From contig JAQBFJ010000125.1 in assembly GCA_032123435.1 (NCBI GenBank), positions 1 to 28,291 on the forward strand: a DNA stretch of 28,291 nucleotides, given 5' to 3'. Below the pieces are notes generated by a model. The model was not told the DNA's origin, ran no database searches, and was given only the letters and a program-made list of their open reading frames with translations. A program made the translations under genes and the position numbers. The DNA comes from JAQBFJ01 sp032123435. GTDB lineage: Bacteria > Verrucomicrobiota > Kiritimatiellia > UBA8416 > JAQBFJ01. Of this stretch, positions 13,982 to 24,500 are shown one piece after another. Positions within the stretch are counted from its first letter, which is position 1; every line of letters starts with the position of its first letter.

Positions 13982-14597
13982 ACAAGTTATGTTCCGCTAT
14001 ATATATTTCCACTTCTGTTGGCACAAGATACCGTATGCTCATGCCTTCTGCGATTCTATGTCTTATGCTGGATGATGAAATATCCACACGGCAGACGGAA
14101 GCGGTGTTCTTCAGAAGTCTTTCCGGCCATGGCGGATCAAGATGCAGATCTTCCGGGGTCAACGAACACAAGTCATGACCTGGTCTCTCAAAGGTTGCAA
14201 ATTCGCACATCTGCAGAAGTTTGTAAATATTCTTCCACATATAAAGTTCTTTGAGCGTATCTGAACCTATGATGAAAAAAAACTGTTCCAGTTTATACGT
14301 TTTTCTGAGCTGGGTGAGTGTATCTATGGTATAAGATGTGCTTCCACGGGTAATTTCGATATCGCTGGCCTCAAGACGCAGATCATGTTCAATGGCGGCT
14401 TTCAGCATATTCATACGGTGGCAGGCTGTAGCGAGGGATCGCTTTTTCTTATGAGGCGGATCAGCGCATGGTATGAACAGTACGCTGGATAAATCAAACA
14501 CTTCGATGGCATTTTGAGCAATAATAAGATGTCCTGTATGGACGGGGTTGAAAGTGCCTCCTAAAAGTCCGATTCTGGTTTGTGATGATTTATCCAT
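13971..14597 (-). CDS. nadD: Nicotinate-nucleotide adenylyltransferase
   Basis: Adenylates nicotinate mononucleotide to deamido-NAD in NAD synthesis. 208 aa, usual length. The nucleotidyl-transferase signature GGTFNPVHTGHL is at 13-24 with the HxGH histidines; PPHKKKRSLA binds substrate phosphate; SYTIDTLTQL and FIIGSDTLKEL are typical; the C-terminal SSSSIRHRI is the ISSTxIR motif. The gene overlaps rsfS by 11 nt and follows pepA after 110 bp, so a pepA-nadD-rsfS transcript is possible. A weak AGAGGA lies about 14 nt before the ATG. Confidence 0.95.
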   Translation of the reverse strand: MDKSSQTRIGLLGGTFNPVHTGHLIIAQNAIEVFDLSSVLFIPCADPPHKKKRSLATACHRMNMLKAAIEHDLRLEASDIEITRGSTSYTIDTLTQLRKTYKLEQFFFIIGSDTLKELYMWKNIYKLLQMCEFATFERPGHDLCSLTPEDLHLDPPWPERLLKNTASVCRVDISSSSIRHRIAEGMSIRYLVPTEVEIYIAEHNLYGR

Positions 14598-14707
14598 TGA
14601 AATTGATTAAATTCCTCTGTACGCGTGCGATTTGACGCCTATTTATCCATATATGAGCTTTTGATTCAAGGCATAGTTTCATATTATATTTATGTATATC
14701 CTGCAGG

Positions 14708-16159
14708 TCATCTTACAAGTGTTTCAGCGAGTTCGACTATGGTTTTTACGCCGAATCCCTTCGAGCCTTTGCCCAGATGGTTTAAAGAGTCTTCTTTTAC
14801 CGCCGGTCCTGCTATATCCAGATGGATCCATTTCACTTTGTCCGGGACGAATTTCCTAAGGAACAGAGCTCCCATTATCGGCCCTGCGCCCGGGGCACTG
14901 CCGCAGTTTTTGCAGTCTGCTATTGTAGCATCAAGCTGGCCCATGTAGGGCATGTGAAGGGGCAGATGCCAGAATTGTTCACCGATGGTTTTACCGGCTG
15001 ATATAAGTTGTTTCGAAAAATGATCATCCGTTCCCAATACACCTGCCATATCTTCGCCCAGCGCGGTAACACAGGCGCCGGTAAGGGTTGCTGCGTCAAC
15101 GATGTAATCAGGTTTGCGCTCACCAGCCAGAACAAGGGCATCGGCGAGAATGAGTCGGCCTTCAGCATCGGTATTTACAACTTCCACGGTAATGCCGTTA
15201 CGCATAGTCAGAATTGAGCTGGTTAGATAGGCGTCATCAGATATCCGGTTCTCCACCAGAGGCGTTAGAACGGTAAGGCTGATCGGCAACTTGAGTCTGG
15301 CAATGGCACAGGAGGCGGCCCACATCATTGCCGCTCCGCTCATGTCGTACTTCATGCCCATCTGATGTTGTGATCCCTTGAGACAATAACCGCCGCTATC
15401 GAATGTGACGCCCTTGCCGACAAGACAGAGTTTTAATTTCGGACGCTTTACCGAATATTCTCCTATTACAAGCCTTGGTCTTGATTTGGAGCCTCTTCCG
15501 ACACCAATGATCGCGCCGCATTTTTCCTTTTTCAGACGTTGTTCGTTCCAGATTGTCACTTTGAGCCCCGATTCTTTTCCGATCTTCTGGAATTTCGGCG
15601 CCAGTGTTGAAGGAGTTATGCTGTTAGGCGGTTCATTTGACATGTCACGCGCAAAATTGGTCAGTTCATATATAACTTTGTCCTTGCCAAGACGTTTTCG
15701 CAGTGCGGTAGATAAGGCTCCGGTCATAACGGTGACTGGGACGGGTTTGTTTTTCTTTTTTAAGTACTTGTTGAAAGCATATCCGCCAAGTATCGCACCT
15801 TCATGCGCGGCGCGGATGAGGTCTATATTATTGTTTTCCAGCGGGACCACGATGCGGTTGGCCTTGAGTTCAGGGGCGCTTGTAGTGGCGGCTGAAACTT
15901 CCTTCTTCAGCTTCTGTTCAGGAGTTGAGTAATCAGCGTCGAGCCGTATGGCCTTTACTATGACGCGTTTCTTATTGATGTTTCCGATGAAAGTCGTAAC
16001 ACACTTGCCTTTTTCGGCTGGCGCTTTTGTTTTTTGCAGCAAACTTGGCAGTTTACTGATGGCGAAGCATGCTTTTCGGGAGCTTGAAAAAAATAACAGT
16101 ATGAGATCATTGTTTCTGATTTTATTATCGGCAACAATTTTAAAATTTGACGCGGTCAT
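14708..16159 (-). CDS. pepA: Cytosol (leucyl) aminopeptidase, M17
   Basis: Two-zinc M17 aminopeptidase removing N-terminal residues from peptides. From the chosen start it is 483 aa, the family norm. Seen: LVGKGVTFDSGGYCLKG (catalytic Lys and zinc Asp), KYDMSGAAMM, then NTDAEGRLILADAL with the second-zinc Asp/Glu and catalytic Arg. The start at 16159 has AAGGA 7 nt upstream. A longer in-frame ORF to 16276 is an artefact: its extra residues (GWRNGRRNGLKIRY...) are a translation of the tRNA-Leu gene lying only 23 nt upstream. Several PepA proteins also bind DNA; nothing here tests that. Confidence 0.95.
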   Translation of the reverse strand: MTASNFKIVADNKIRNNDLILLFFSSSRKACFAISKLPSLLQKTKAPAEKGKCVTTFIGNINKKRVIVKAIRLDADYSTPEQKLKKEVSAATTSAPELKANRIVVPLENNNIDLIRAAHEGAILGGYAFNKYLKKKNKPVPVTVMTGALSTALRKRLGKDKVIYELTNFARDMSNEPPNSITPSTLAPKFQKIGKESGLKVTIWNEQRLKKEKCGAIIGVGRGSKSRPRLVIGEYSVKRPKLKLCLVGKGVTFDSGGYCLKGSQHQMGMKYDMSGAAMMWAASCAIARLKLPISLTVLTPLVENRISDDAYLTSSILTMRNGITVEVVNTDAEGRLILADALVLAGERKPDYIVDAATLTGACVTALGEDMAGVLGTDDHFSKQLISAGKTIGEQFWHLPLHMPYMGQLDATIADCKNCGSAPGAGPIMGALFLRKFVPDKVKWIHLDIAGPAVKEDSLNHLGKGSKGFGVKTIVELAETLVR

Positions 16160-16182
16160 ATGGTTCCTTTCATTTTTCAAAC

Positions 16183-16268
16183 TGGTGCCTGGGGAGGGAG
16201 TCGAACCCTCACATCCTTGCGGATAACGGATTTTAAGTCCGTTGCGTCTGCCATTCCGCCACCCAGGC
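16183..16268 (-). tRNA. tRNA-Leu (anticodon UAA), CCA encoded
   Basis: On the minus strand the acceptor arms GCCTGGG (16268-16262) and CCCAGGC (16193-16187) pair, followed by A and an encoded CCA (16186-16183). Anticodon stem ACGGA/TCCGT encloses loop CTTAAAA, anticodon TAA, reading UUA. The long variable arm ATCC-GCAA-GGAT marks a class II tRNA (Leu), and the T arm is GAGGG-TTCGACT-CCCTC. Length is 86 nt with CCA. It lies 23 nt upstream of pepA. The 5' 25 nt and leader are duplicated upstream. Confidence 0.96.
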
Positions 16269-16458
16269 TTTTTCAATCTGTTCCTTTGTCATTACCATTC
16301 ATACGAGATTTTTCTGCCAGAGGCAGATCCGCCTTTGGCGGAAAGTCCGTTGCCTGGCTCGCCGTAGCCTTCCGGCGAAGGCGGGCGTCTGCCATTCCGC
16401 CACCCAGGCTTTTTCAATCTGTTCCTTTGTCATTACCATTCATACGAGATTTTTCTGC
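16244..16458. repeat. 74-bp exact direct repeat: tRNA-Leu 5' part plus leader, with 67-bp hairpin spacer
   Basis: Copies at 16244-16317 and 16385-16458 are identical over all 74 bases. Each includes the first 25 nt of tRNA-Leu and the following leader (upstream in gene direction). The spacer 16318-16384 contains another tRNA piece, AAGTCCGTTGC (16344-16354 region), so the duplication was once longer and has been broken by inserted palindromes: TCTGCC-AGA-GGCAGA (16313-16327), TCCGCC-TTT-GGCGGA (16328-16342) and a CGCC..GGCG hairpin about 16360-16383. The upstream copy is a non-functional tRNA fragment. The rest of the 16269-16895 gap contains the threonine-aldolase remnant and the GH4 promoter. 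Confidence 0.9.
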
Positions 16459-16467
16459 AACTCTCAA
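16439..16467 (-). promoter_or_regulatory. Probable ancestral tRNA-Leu promoter, now ahead of the truncated copy
   Basis: On the minus strand TTGAGA (16467-16462) and TATGAA (16444-16439) are 17 bp apart, placing the start about 20 nt before the duplicated tRNA 5' end. In the copy next to the intact tRNA the same -10 is present, but the -35 position is replaced by the hairpin spacer. The intact tRNA may therefore depend on read-through from this upstream promoter. Confidence 0.5.
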
Positions 16468-16543
16468 GAGGGTAAGGAAACGGGTAATAAGAGTCAAGTC
16501 GGTCGAAGAACTTTCAAAAGGACGCTTGTCTGGTTCGAGACGC

Positions 16544-16687
16544 TTATAACACTGTCATTGCCACCTTTGCTGCCTTGGCAAATCCTTTAACGTCTGCTTC
16601 GGTAGTATCGTAGTTAGTGACAAGCCTGACTTTCGACCTTTTCTCATCAAAAATGTAGAAATTGAACGACTTGGGTTTATTCTCTTC
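16544..16687 (-). pseudogene. C-terminal remnant of a low-specificity L-threonine aldolase-like gene
   Basis: A minus-strand frame ending in TAA at 16544 translates as ...KSFNFYIFDEKRSKVRLVTN then YDTTEADVKGFAKAAKVAM..., which matches the C-terminal pattern of PLP-dependent threonine aldolases (VR.VT.YDTTE.DVD.F). Upstream the frame is closed by TGA (16688-16690) and further stops, and no PLP-lysine region is present. Thus only about 47 codons remain of a protein that should have about 340. The 63-codon ORF at 16555-16746 in another frame is a shadow. Confidence 0.55.
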
Positions 16688-16793
16688 TCATGAATATTAA
16701 TATAGAGTTCGGCGGAATATTCAATGCAAAAGGTAATAATATTCATATCCGGCAGAGCCTTTTAAGGTTTGACGGAAATCACGTCATATTGTG

Positions 16794-16822
16794 TTGACAA
16801 CATTAGCGTGATCGAATTAGAT
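16794..16822 (+). promoter_or_regulatory. Probable promoter of the GH4 gene with overlapping inverted repeat
   Basis: TTGACA (16794-16799) and TTAGAT (16817-16822) are 17 bp apart, about 65 nt before the GH4 SD. TGATC-N6-GATCA (16809-16824) overlaps the -10, and could be an operator, though the arms are short. No regulator gene is adjacent. Confidence 0.55.
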
Positions 16823-16895
16823 CAAGGTCTATTTTTTGCAGGGAAAAGGTTTAATGTCGCGTAGTTAACATCATGGCAATATGGAGGGTTAGAAA

Positions 16896-18224
16896 ATGGC
16901 CAAGGTAGTGTTTATTGGAGCCGGCAGTCTTGGTTTTACCCGTGGTCTCGTCAGGGATCTTCTTACGTTTCCATTACTGCGTAATTCGACCATTGCTCTG
17001 GTCGATATTAACAAGGACCGTCTTAGCTATGCCAAGAAAATGGTCGAGAAGATTGTGGCCATGGGCAATTATCCGGCGAAGGTGGTTGCTTCGACCGACA
17101 GGCGCAAGTTGCTCAAGGACGCTGATGCGGTTTGTGTTACCATTCTTTGCGGCAGTACAGATATCTGGCAGCATGATATTCTTATTCCAAAGAAGTACGG
17201 CGTGGATACTAATGTTGGTGATACACGCGGGCCAAGCGGAATTTTCCGCGCGCTTCGCACTATTCCGACCATGCTGGATATATGCAGGGATATGGAGGAA
17301 CTTTGTCCGAACGCGATCATGCTGAATTATACGAACCCGATGGCAATGCTTTGTCATGCCATGCAGAGAAAATCGTTCATCAAGGTTACTGGTCTGTGTC
17401 ACAGTGTTCAGGGAACAGCCGAGATGCTGGCCAAGTGGATGAACGTGCCGTATGAGCAAATGGCCTATACATCCGCCGGAATTAACCATCTTTCGTGGTA
17501 TTTAAAGCTCGAACATAAAGGGAAGGACCTTTATCCGCGTCTTCGCAAAGTTGTCTCGACGAACAGAAAAATCTATAACGAGGAACAGGTGCGTAATGAA
17601 ATGTTTCTCGCGCTTGGCAAATATGTTACCGAGTCGAGCGGCCATAATTCAGAGTATAACTGGTGGTTCCGTAAACGGCCTGACCTGATAAAGAAATACT
17701 GCACGAAAGGAACAGGCTGGAATCCAGGCGCTTACGCCTACATTTTGAAAGAATATCGCGCCTCGGAAAAGAACTGGAAAAAAGGTGTGAACAAATGGCT
17801 GAAGGCCGATAAGCCGATTTCGCTTGAACGCGGTCATGAATATGCCGCGGCGATTATTAACGCTTATATGGGCGGCGAACTGTATACTTTCAACGGCAAT
17901 ATGGTTAATACCGGACTTATTACCAACCTGCCGCAGAATTGTTGTGTTGAGGTTCCGGTTATGATCAGCAGGAAAGGATTTGAACCCATGCATGTCGGCT
18001 CGCTTCCCCTGCCGTGTGTTGCGCTTACGGCACTTAGCGCGACAATCGAAATGATGGCTGTGGAGGCTTGTCTAACCGGTGACGCCAATCTTGTCTATCA
18101 GGCGATCTGCAATGATCCGTTGACTGCCGCCGTGCTTTCATTGGCGGAAATCAAGAAGATGGTCGCGGAAATGTTGCGCAAGAACAGGCCCTATCTTCCG
18201 CATTTCAAGAAAATCACGCTGTAA
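16896..18224 (+). CDS. Glycoside hydrolase family 4 (alpha-galactosidase/alpha-glucosidase type)
   Basis: NAD- and metal-dependent glycosidase acting in the cytoplasm by an oxidation/elimination mechanism. 442 aa, normal. Seen: Rossmann motif FIGAGSLGF (6-14), Asp37 at the end of strand 2 (ALVDIN), NYTNPM (144-149), metal ligands Cys168 (GLCHSVQGT) and His198 (GINHLSW), and SSGHNSEYNWWFRK. Closest in pattern to MelA/AglA alpha-galactosidase/glucosidase; the sugar is not determined by these motifs. GGAGGG lies 8 nt before the ATG. No transporter is adjacent. It is convergent with the giant gene, separated by a palindromic element. Confidence 0.93.
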   Translation: MAKVVFIGAGSLGFTRGLVRDLLTFPLLRNSTIALVDINKDRLSYAKKMVEKIVAMGNYPAKVVASTDRRKLLKDADAVCVTILCGSTDIWQHDILIPKKYGVDTNVGDTRGPSGIFRALRTIPTMLDICRDMEELCPNAIMLNYTNPMAMLCHAMQRKSFIKVTGLCHSVQGTAEMLAKWMNVPYEQMAYTSAGINHLSWYLKLEHKGKDLYPRLRKVVSTNRKIYNEEQVRNEMFLALGKYVTESSGHNSEYNWWFRKRPDLIKKYCTKGTGWNPGAYAYILKEYRASEKNWKKGVNKWLKADKPISLERGHEYAAAIINAYMGGELYTFNGNMVNTGLITNLPQNCCVEVPVMISRKGFEPMHVGSLPLPCVALTALSATIEMMAVEACLTGDANLVYQAICNDPLTAAVLSLAEIKKMVAEMLRKNRPYLPHFKKITL

Positions 18225-18237
18225 GAGATGGCTTCAA

Positions 18238-18558
18238 TTTTCAGACAGGATAACAGGATTGACAGGATTAAGACTAGATGGTTCAGGAAATCCGGATAAA
18301 ACCCTCGTTCCTCTCCGGGTCTAGGGACAGTAGTTTTCTTCCACATTTCCTGAACAGTTTTCCTGATGGGGCCTGGCTTCGATCGCAATAGCGAACTACG
18401 CCGCGGCAAGCCCGTCGACAAGCTCAGGGCAGGCCCAAAGTTTGCATTCTGTGAATCAGAAACAGTCGTTAAATATCAATAGAGTTATTAGTCTATTGAT
18501 ATTTAACGGATCCAATTCCCTGTTCTATCCTTGTAAATCCTGTTATCCTGTCTGAAAA
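18238..18558. repeat. Nested palindromic element, CAGGAT type (element A)
   Basis: This fills the 364-bp gap between the convergent GH4 and giant genes; no gene is seen. Outer arms 18238-18260 and 18536-18558 are perfect 23-bp inverted repeats containing CAGGAT units with 9-nt period (further unit on the left to 18271). A perfect 17-bp stem with 8-nt loop lies at 18467-18508 (left arm CGTTAAATATCAATAGA). Inside the left half TTCAGGAAAT (about 18282) pairs with ATTTCCTGAA (about 18345), and a GC-rich insert (18385-18436) contains GTCGACAAGCTCAGGGCAGG, like small palindromes common in other genomes. Confidence 0.8.
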
Positions 18559-18588
18559 ATGTTCCCATGGGCAAAGGGAAGATGCTTG

Positions 18589-21500
18589 CTATTCCAGCCA
18601 GACCTTGGCTTTAAAAAAGACGCGCGGCTCGGCCGTGTTTGTGTAACTGACCGTCTGGTCGGCACCGGGAATGTTTGTGTAATCAGGTATGCCTGACCAC
18701 GCGCCCAGTTCAAGATTGGTATTGTTCTCCAGCGAATAAAGACGGTTATATCCGCCGTAATGATTTGTGCCGGGCTCGAGCGCTGGAAACATCACTGCCA
18801 ACTTCCCGTTGGTGTAACCTATATATAACATGAACAGACTTTCTGGGCTCGTCGGACATGTTCCGGCAATGTATTCGCTCAGATTGTCAAGGCCGTCCTC
18901 GTCCCAGTCCTCTGCCGGGCCGCCATTAGAGATATTTGTTCCGCCGAAATATACGTCTTCCCATGTGTCCGACATACCGTCGGCATCACCATCAGGCGGT
19001 GGGGCAGGTGGTGGTGGTGGCGGCGGCTCAAATGACGTAAATAAACTGTTTGATAATACATTCTTGTATTCAGCCTTGATCCAGTCGGCCGATCTTGCTG
19101 TTCCCGACACTCGCACTTCATCTACGACGCCCATGAAGTAACAGATATTCGTCGTCTGGCCCGCCATATAGCCGATCAGCGGCTCGACAGCAGGCGTAAA
19201 CGCGGTATATGCGAATGGAGTTTGAACAGCATTGTTCTTCCACGCGTATGCCTGCCCATTCGTAAGCACGAGATTCAGGAACACCCATTCACCGTGATAG
19301 AATTTATACGTGTAATTCGTGCCGCTCTGTGCCCCGTATGCCCAGAAGTCCCTTGGCCAGCGCTTCATATACAGCGCGTTGCCGCTCCCGTTATCGGAAC
19401 CGAACGGAGTGCCCGCGTATGAAGCATAATCTCCTGCAGGATGGGTCCAGACCCACATACTGATTGTCATGTTGTTGATATTGTCGCCATACCAACTTGT
19501 CGGCACGCCGGTTTCAATATACTGATTTGTCCCGCTAAGCGCACGGCCGTTGGCTATCATTGAAGTAATACTGCCACTGTCATGGTTAACTGCTGTTGTT
19601 TTGTTACTGGTTGAGTCTTCAAAATCATCGTGAAAATGCCATACGGTCCTGTAATTGGCGCCCCATGTCGCGCCATTAGTTGATTCAGCTGACGTTATTG
19701 CCTGTGTGTTGCCCCAGTATGCCCAGATAAAATCATTGGTTCCGGAAAGTTCCGGGACCCTTACCCATACGGCGGACTTGCCGTTGGTATTCCAGCTCTC
19801 AATTTCATGAGAAATAACAGTGGCACCATCACTGTCGGCAAAGCGCAGGTCGCCGGCGTTTTCGCGTGCCACTTCGGTATATGAAAAATCGGTCATATTC
19901 GTGTTAAAGAGTACAAGGGCTGGAAAGTCTTTTAACGTTTCAGAACCCGTATAGCCGCTGAACACTATTTTCATCCGATACGGCCAGTTTTTGGTAAGAG
20001 TGCCGAGCACCAGCACATTTACCGGCAGGGATGTATACGTTCCCGAATCGTCGGTCAAAACGGCCGTAAGTGAATGATAATTTGCTTCTGTTATACCGGC
20101 CATGTCGCAGGAGAAGGGGGCGTTGGTGTCTATGCCGAGGCTGTTGGTGTTGGCGAAAAACTCAACTTCGGCTGTCCCTTCAAGAAGATTAGTGTCGATG
20201 ATCGCGGTTATATTGTCACTTATCGGGACTATGTACTGCGTGTCTCTGATCGGATGCGTGATGGTGATACGTTCCGATCTTTTGCCGGGCGTCGCGGTCA
20301 GGCTGGCATACCAGTTTGTGGGGTTATTGCCGGATATGGTCACCTGATTGCGCTGAAGCGGTGGACCTGTTCCATCCGGTTCCTCAATCCATGGCGTTCT
20401 ATCAAAGTAGATGACTTCATCAACAATCACCCAGGAGATAGCTGTATCAGCGGGCAGGTCGGGTGCCTGCGGACGTTCCAGTGCTATGCGTTCGCCCCTA
20501 TTTGAAAGATTGCCGTTATACGGACCAAGCACCTGTGTTTCACCGTTGGTAAGTTTGTAGAGATTCAGGAAATTTGTCAGCTTAAAGGGTTCGAGGACAG
20601 GATTGAATGATACGACAACAAGATAGTCGAGGGCAGGTATCGCAGTATTAACAGGGAACTCAAAATCTATTCCGCCATCAATCCGCCATGTGCCTGTTTC
20701 GTTCCAGAGCTGGAGCGGTGTAGCGGCGGGATTGTATATCTCCACGTATTCACAAGTGGTATTGTCTTCCGGATACGCAACCGTCGGTTCCGGATGATAC
20801 ATTATTTCATTAATTACTGCGTGCTCCGTTGGCGCGTTGTTCGTGATGCCGGAAGAAGGTGCCAGCGCGTACCAGTATGTGCCGCCGTCGGGATAACGGC
20901 CAAGCGCTGTGTTGTTTTCCTGCCCCTTGAATTGAACACAGTCGACAACGCGGTCTTCGTCGGAACCAGGCAGGAAGGATAGAAACACCTGTTCTTTGGC
21001 CTTGTTCAGCCCGAATCCGACAGTGATCGGATTATGAAAATCGTTCATCTCATCCAGATCCAGGAAAGAGTTGTTGCTGATTACCGTTCCTGAGAACGCC
21101 CATTTTTTGAGGTCGTTCGCGTCGTCACTGAGATACCAGTTGGATGTCAGAGTGATGTTAGAGCTTGCCGCGTTGTAAAGTTCGATGCGGTCGTTGGAAT
21201 CGTATGGAGGCGCGTTGGTATCGGTATGCGCTATGATTTCGTTCAGCATTATATTTGTTATTACCGACGGGTTGGCCTCACACGGCGAGCCGTCTATAAA
21301 CGTACTCGCGCGCCAGTTGCCGCCGTAATACAGTGAGTCCATATCCTGATTTTCAAGATCCAGAGGCACAAGTGAATGTCCGGCCCCGTCCGCAGAAAGC
21401 GGCCAGCCACGCCCGTTACTGTATGTAAAGTCCAATATCCTGGAATACCACTGCCCCTGTATTGCTATATGTTCCCCGCCGTTGTTCAGACTGCCTGTAT

Positions 21501-24500
21501 ACTGCCCGGCAATATTCATGCCGTTTGTGTTGTATTTCGTAGAAAATGCCGCCAGATTGCGCACAACCACTATATATTGACCTGCCGCCAGATTGGTCGT
21601 AGCGCTGTTCGTAAAAGCAAAATCAACTCCATCGCTGATAATTACCTTCGAAATATCCAGCGCGTTTGTTCCTGTATTGCATAACTCTATAAATTCATAG
21701 TCACCACCATCATCCGGATTATACATCAGCTCCGTCACTCGCAGATTGTCCCGCAATGGCCGCGCGGCGAGCAGGCTGACGATGGTGATGTTGTTGCTGG
21801 CCACAAGGTTGCCCCGGAAGTCGTAGGCGCAGATAACGAGATCGTTCGTGCCGGGCTCAAGCGGCACAGGCGCCTGCCAGAAGAATGCCTGGGTCGGCCC
21901 TGCGCCCGTGTTGGTCCACGTGGTTTCGAGATCCGTCGACCTGCCGGCCACGCGTATGGTATGCACGTCAATCCGGCCCTCTCCTCCGATAACGGCAAAT
22001 TCCTCGTTAACGCTCATGTTCGCGTTGGTGACCGAGAACAGGGTCTGGTTGGTCGGCAACTGCGTCAGCACGTAGGCGCTTCGAGCCCCGATGTATGTCA
22101 GCTTCGCAGCGCAACTGATACCGGATCGCTCGGTGTAGTGATCGGACCAGTACGCCATGTAGTCCGAGTTGTACACGGTCTTGATCATGTCCCAGAGATG
22201 CCCGTAATAGAGGCGCCGATTGGCGGTGAGTTCGATGATGTTCTGCAGTTTCTTCCCACCCCAGAGCGCGGACGACGTCGAGATCTCGAAGGCGCGATCG
22301 AGATCCCACGTCATGGCGAGCATCTTGTTGTCTTCAGGACGCTGGCACATGCGGAAGTTGTGGTCCCAACTTCGCGTATAAACGTCGCCGTTGCCATTGA
22401 GCGACATCATGGCCCATGTTCGCATCCATTGATCCAGATCCATTACTTCCCGGGTGCGCTGATCGAGCTCGTCACCGGTGAGTTCAAATGCCTTGGCTAC
22501 ATCAATCATGAGCCGGTAGTCATCACGCTCGTAGTTGTTTCGCAGGTGCATGTTCCACCGATAGGACTCCTTCGTGTCACCCAAATCCATGATCTCGAAC
22601 CCACCACGGGTATGGTTGTAGGGGTTGTTCGTCTTGAGACTTTCCGGGTCACCGTCAACAGTCGTATTGGGCGTGTAAAGCAGTTCAAGATTGTACAAGT
22701 TGACGTCACCCCCATTCTTATACTGGGATTCAAAGAACACGTCGCCATAGCGCGCCATTGAGATCAGTTGAACGCCTGTGTCCGCGCTGTTCGGCATGAT
22801 GATACGCGTAACGTCATCGAAGAAGTGGGTGAGCCCGCCTGCGGCGACATCCAGCAGATGTTTGGCCATGACCTCGTTGGCCATGCCGCCACGCTCAACG
22901 GCGATGGTACGGTGCACGCCGCGGAAAAGGTGATCGGGGTGAAACTCCAGATTCAAGCCGGTAGCACTTCCACTGTAGCGTCCCCACGCGCTGCCTTTCA
23001 GCCGTATGCCGGTGTCATAGAATACGGTCTTTTCGTCGTAAACGATCGTACATCCAATGCGATCGTTGCTCATGCGGTTCCACGATTCATAGAGGAGTGT
23101 TCTATCAGCGGCGGTCATGATGATGCGCAGATTGTGCAGCTTGCTCAAGTCGCCCTGTCCATCTTCCACCGCGTACAGCGCACGCGAATCGGGGCCGCGA
23201 GCAGGGAATGTCGAAGTTGCGGCGAGGGAATCTTCTCCTTCGACGTAGAATTGCACTATTGAGGCGCCTGCCTGGCCGGGTATTGTCGCTGTGTAGAGTC
23301 CGTTGCCTTGCGGTGTCATGGCCACGGCATTCGAACTGCCGCCGTTGACGGAATACCAGGTGGTCATAGCTACCACGCCGTCCGGATCAGACGCGACCAC
23401 CGATACTGTTACGGGGCCCGAGCTTGCCGGGAGCGCGGGGCTATGGGTGAACCCGGTATACGTGGGACCTATGTTAGATTCACGGCGTGAGTTCTCTGTG
23501 CCGGGTGTACCGTTTGTGTATGAGACATCCAGAAGCGTAGTGGCTTGTACCCAGTTGAAATAGAGACGCGTGTTCAGTTGGCGCGATCCGGCGAGTGTCT
23601 TGGCGCGAAAACTGATCTCGTACTCGGTCCCAGCCGTAACAGCGTTGCCGGCGCCCCCGACGAAAGTCGTTTCGGCGTGGTTGTGCATGTGGCCCATGGG
23701 ACCGGTGACAACCATGTGCAGCGCCTTGTTGCCGCCGTCGTCCGGGTCGGTCACCACCAAGCTCCTGCCGTGTGCGCCGTGGGTACCTATGAGGCGCCAT
23801 TTGTCGGGGTTGCTACCCACGGCGTCGGACTCGAACGTGCCGTTCTGGATCAGTTCCACAGCTGCACCGTCAGGATCCTTGATGACGCTCACGTCGTCGA
23901 TCAGCACTTCGCCCTCGCTCAGCAGGCCCATGACAAACTCGTGCCACATGTCGTTGCCGATCCCGTCATCAACCGCCGTGTCGCGATAGGAATACGCGTT
24001 CCACGTGGTGCGCGCGCTTTCGTCGCTCGTAGCCCACGCTTCTGCGATGGAGTTATCGGCATCGGGGTTGCGCAATTCCAGGCTTGAGCCGCCTCCATCG
24101 GCGTAGCTCGGCCATCGGCCATCGTTGTAATAGCGTACCTCATCGGCGATATTGCCCGCAGAATCCTCGAGCTGGACGAGATCAGATCGACCTGACAGGT
24201 CTCCGGAGAAGTTGCCGACAATGTTCGTCAGATCCGGAAAAAGTGCCAGCACGGTGTTGGTGTTGTCGGCGACAACCAGGTACTGACCCGGCCCGATGAC
24301 GGTTGGATTATCGAAACTGAATTTGATGCCGCCGGTGAGGCGCCAGTTGCCGATGTTTACCGGACTGCCGCTTCGGTTGTAGAGCTCCAGCCAGCCTTCG
24401 TTTGAGTCGGCATAGGGCTCGAATTGCGGGCGCTTGTGATACATGATCTCGTTGATCACGATTTCATGACGAAAGGTGAAGGTATTCGAGCTACCCGGGG

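Noticed and set aside
16160..16276. N-terminal extension of the pepA ORF
   Set aside because: The extra residues are a translation of the tRNA-Leu gene; an ATG with a good SD lies at 16159.
16555..16746. 63-codon minus ORF
   Set aside because: The neighbouring frame carries the threonine-aldolase-like residues, so this one is a shadow.
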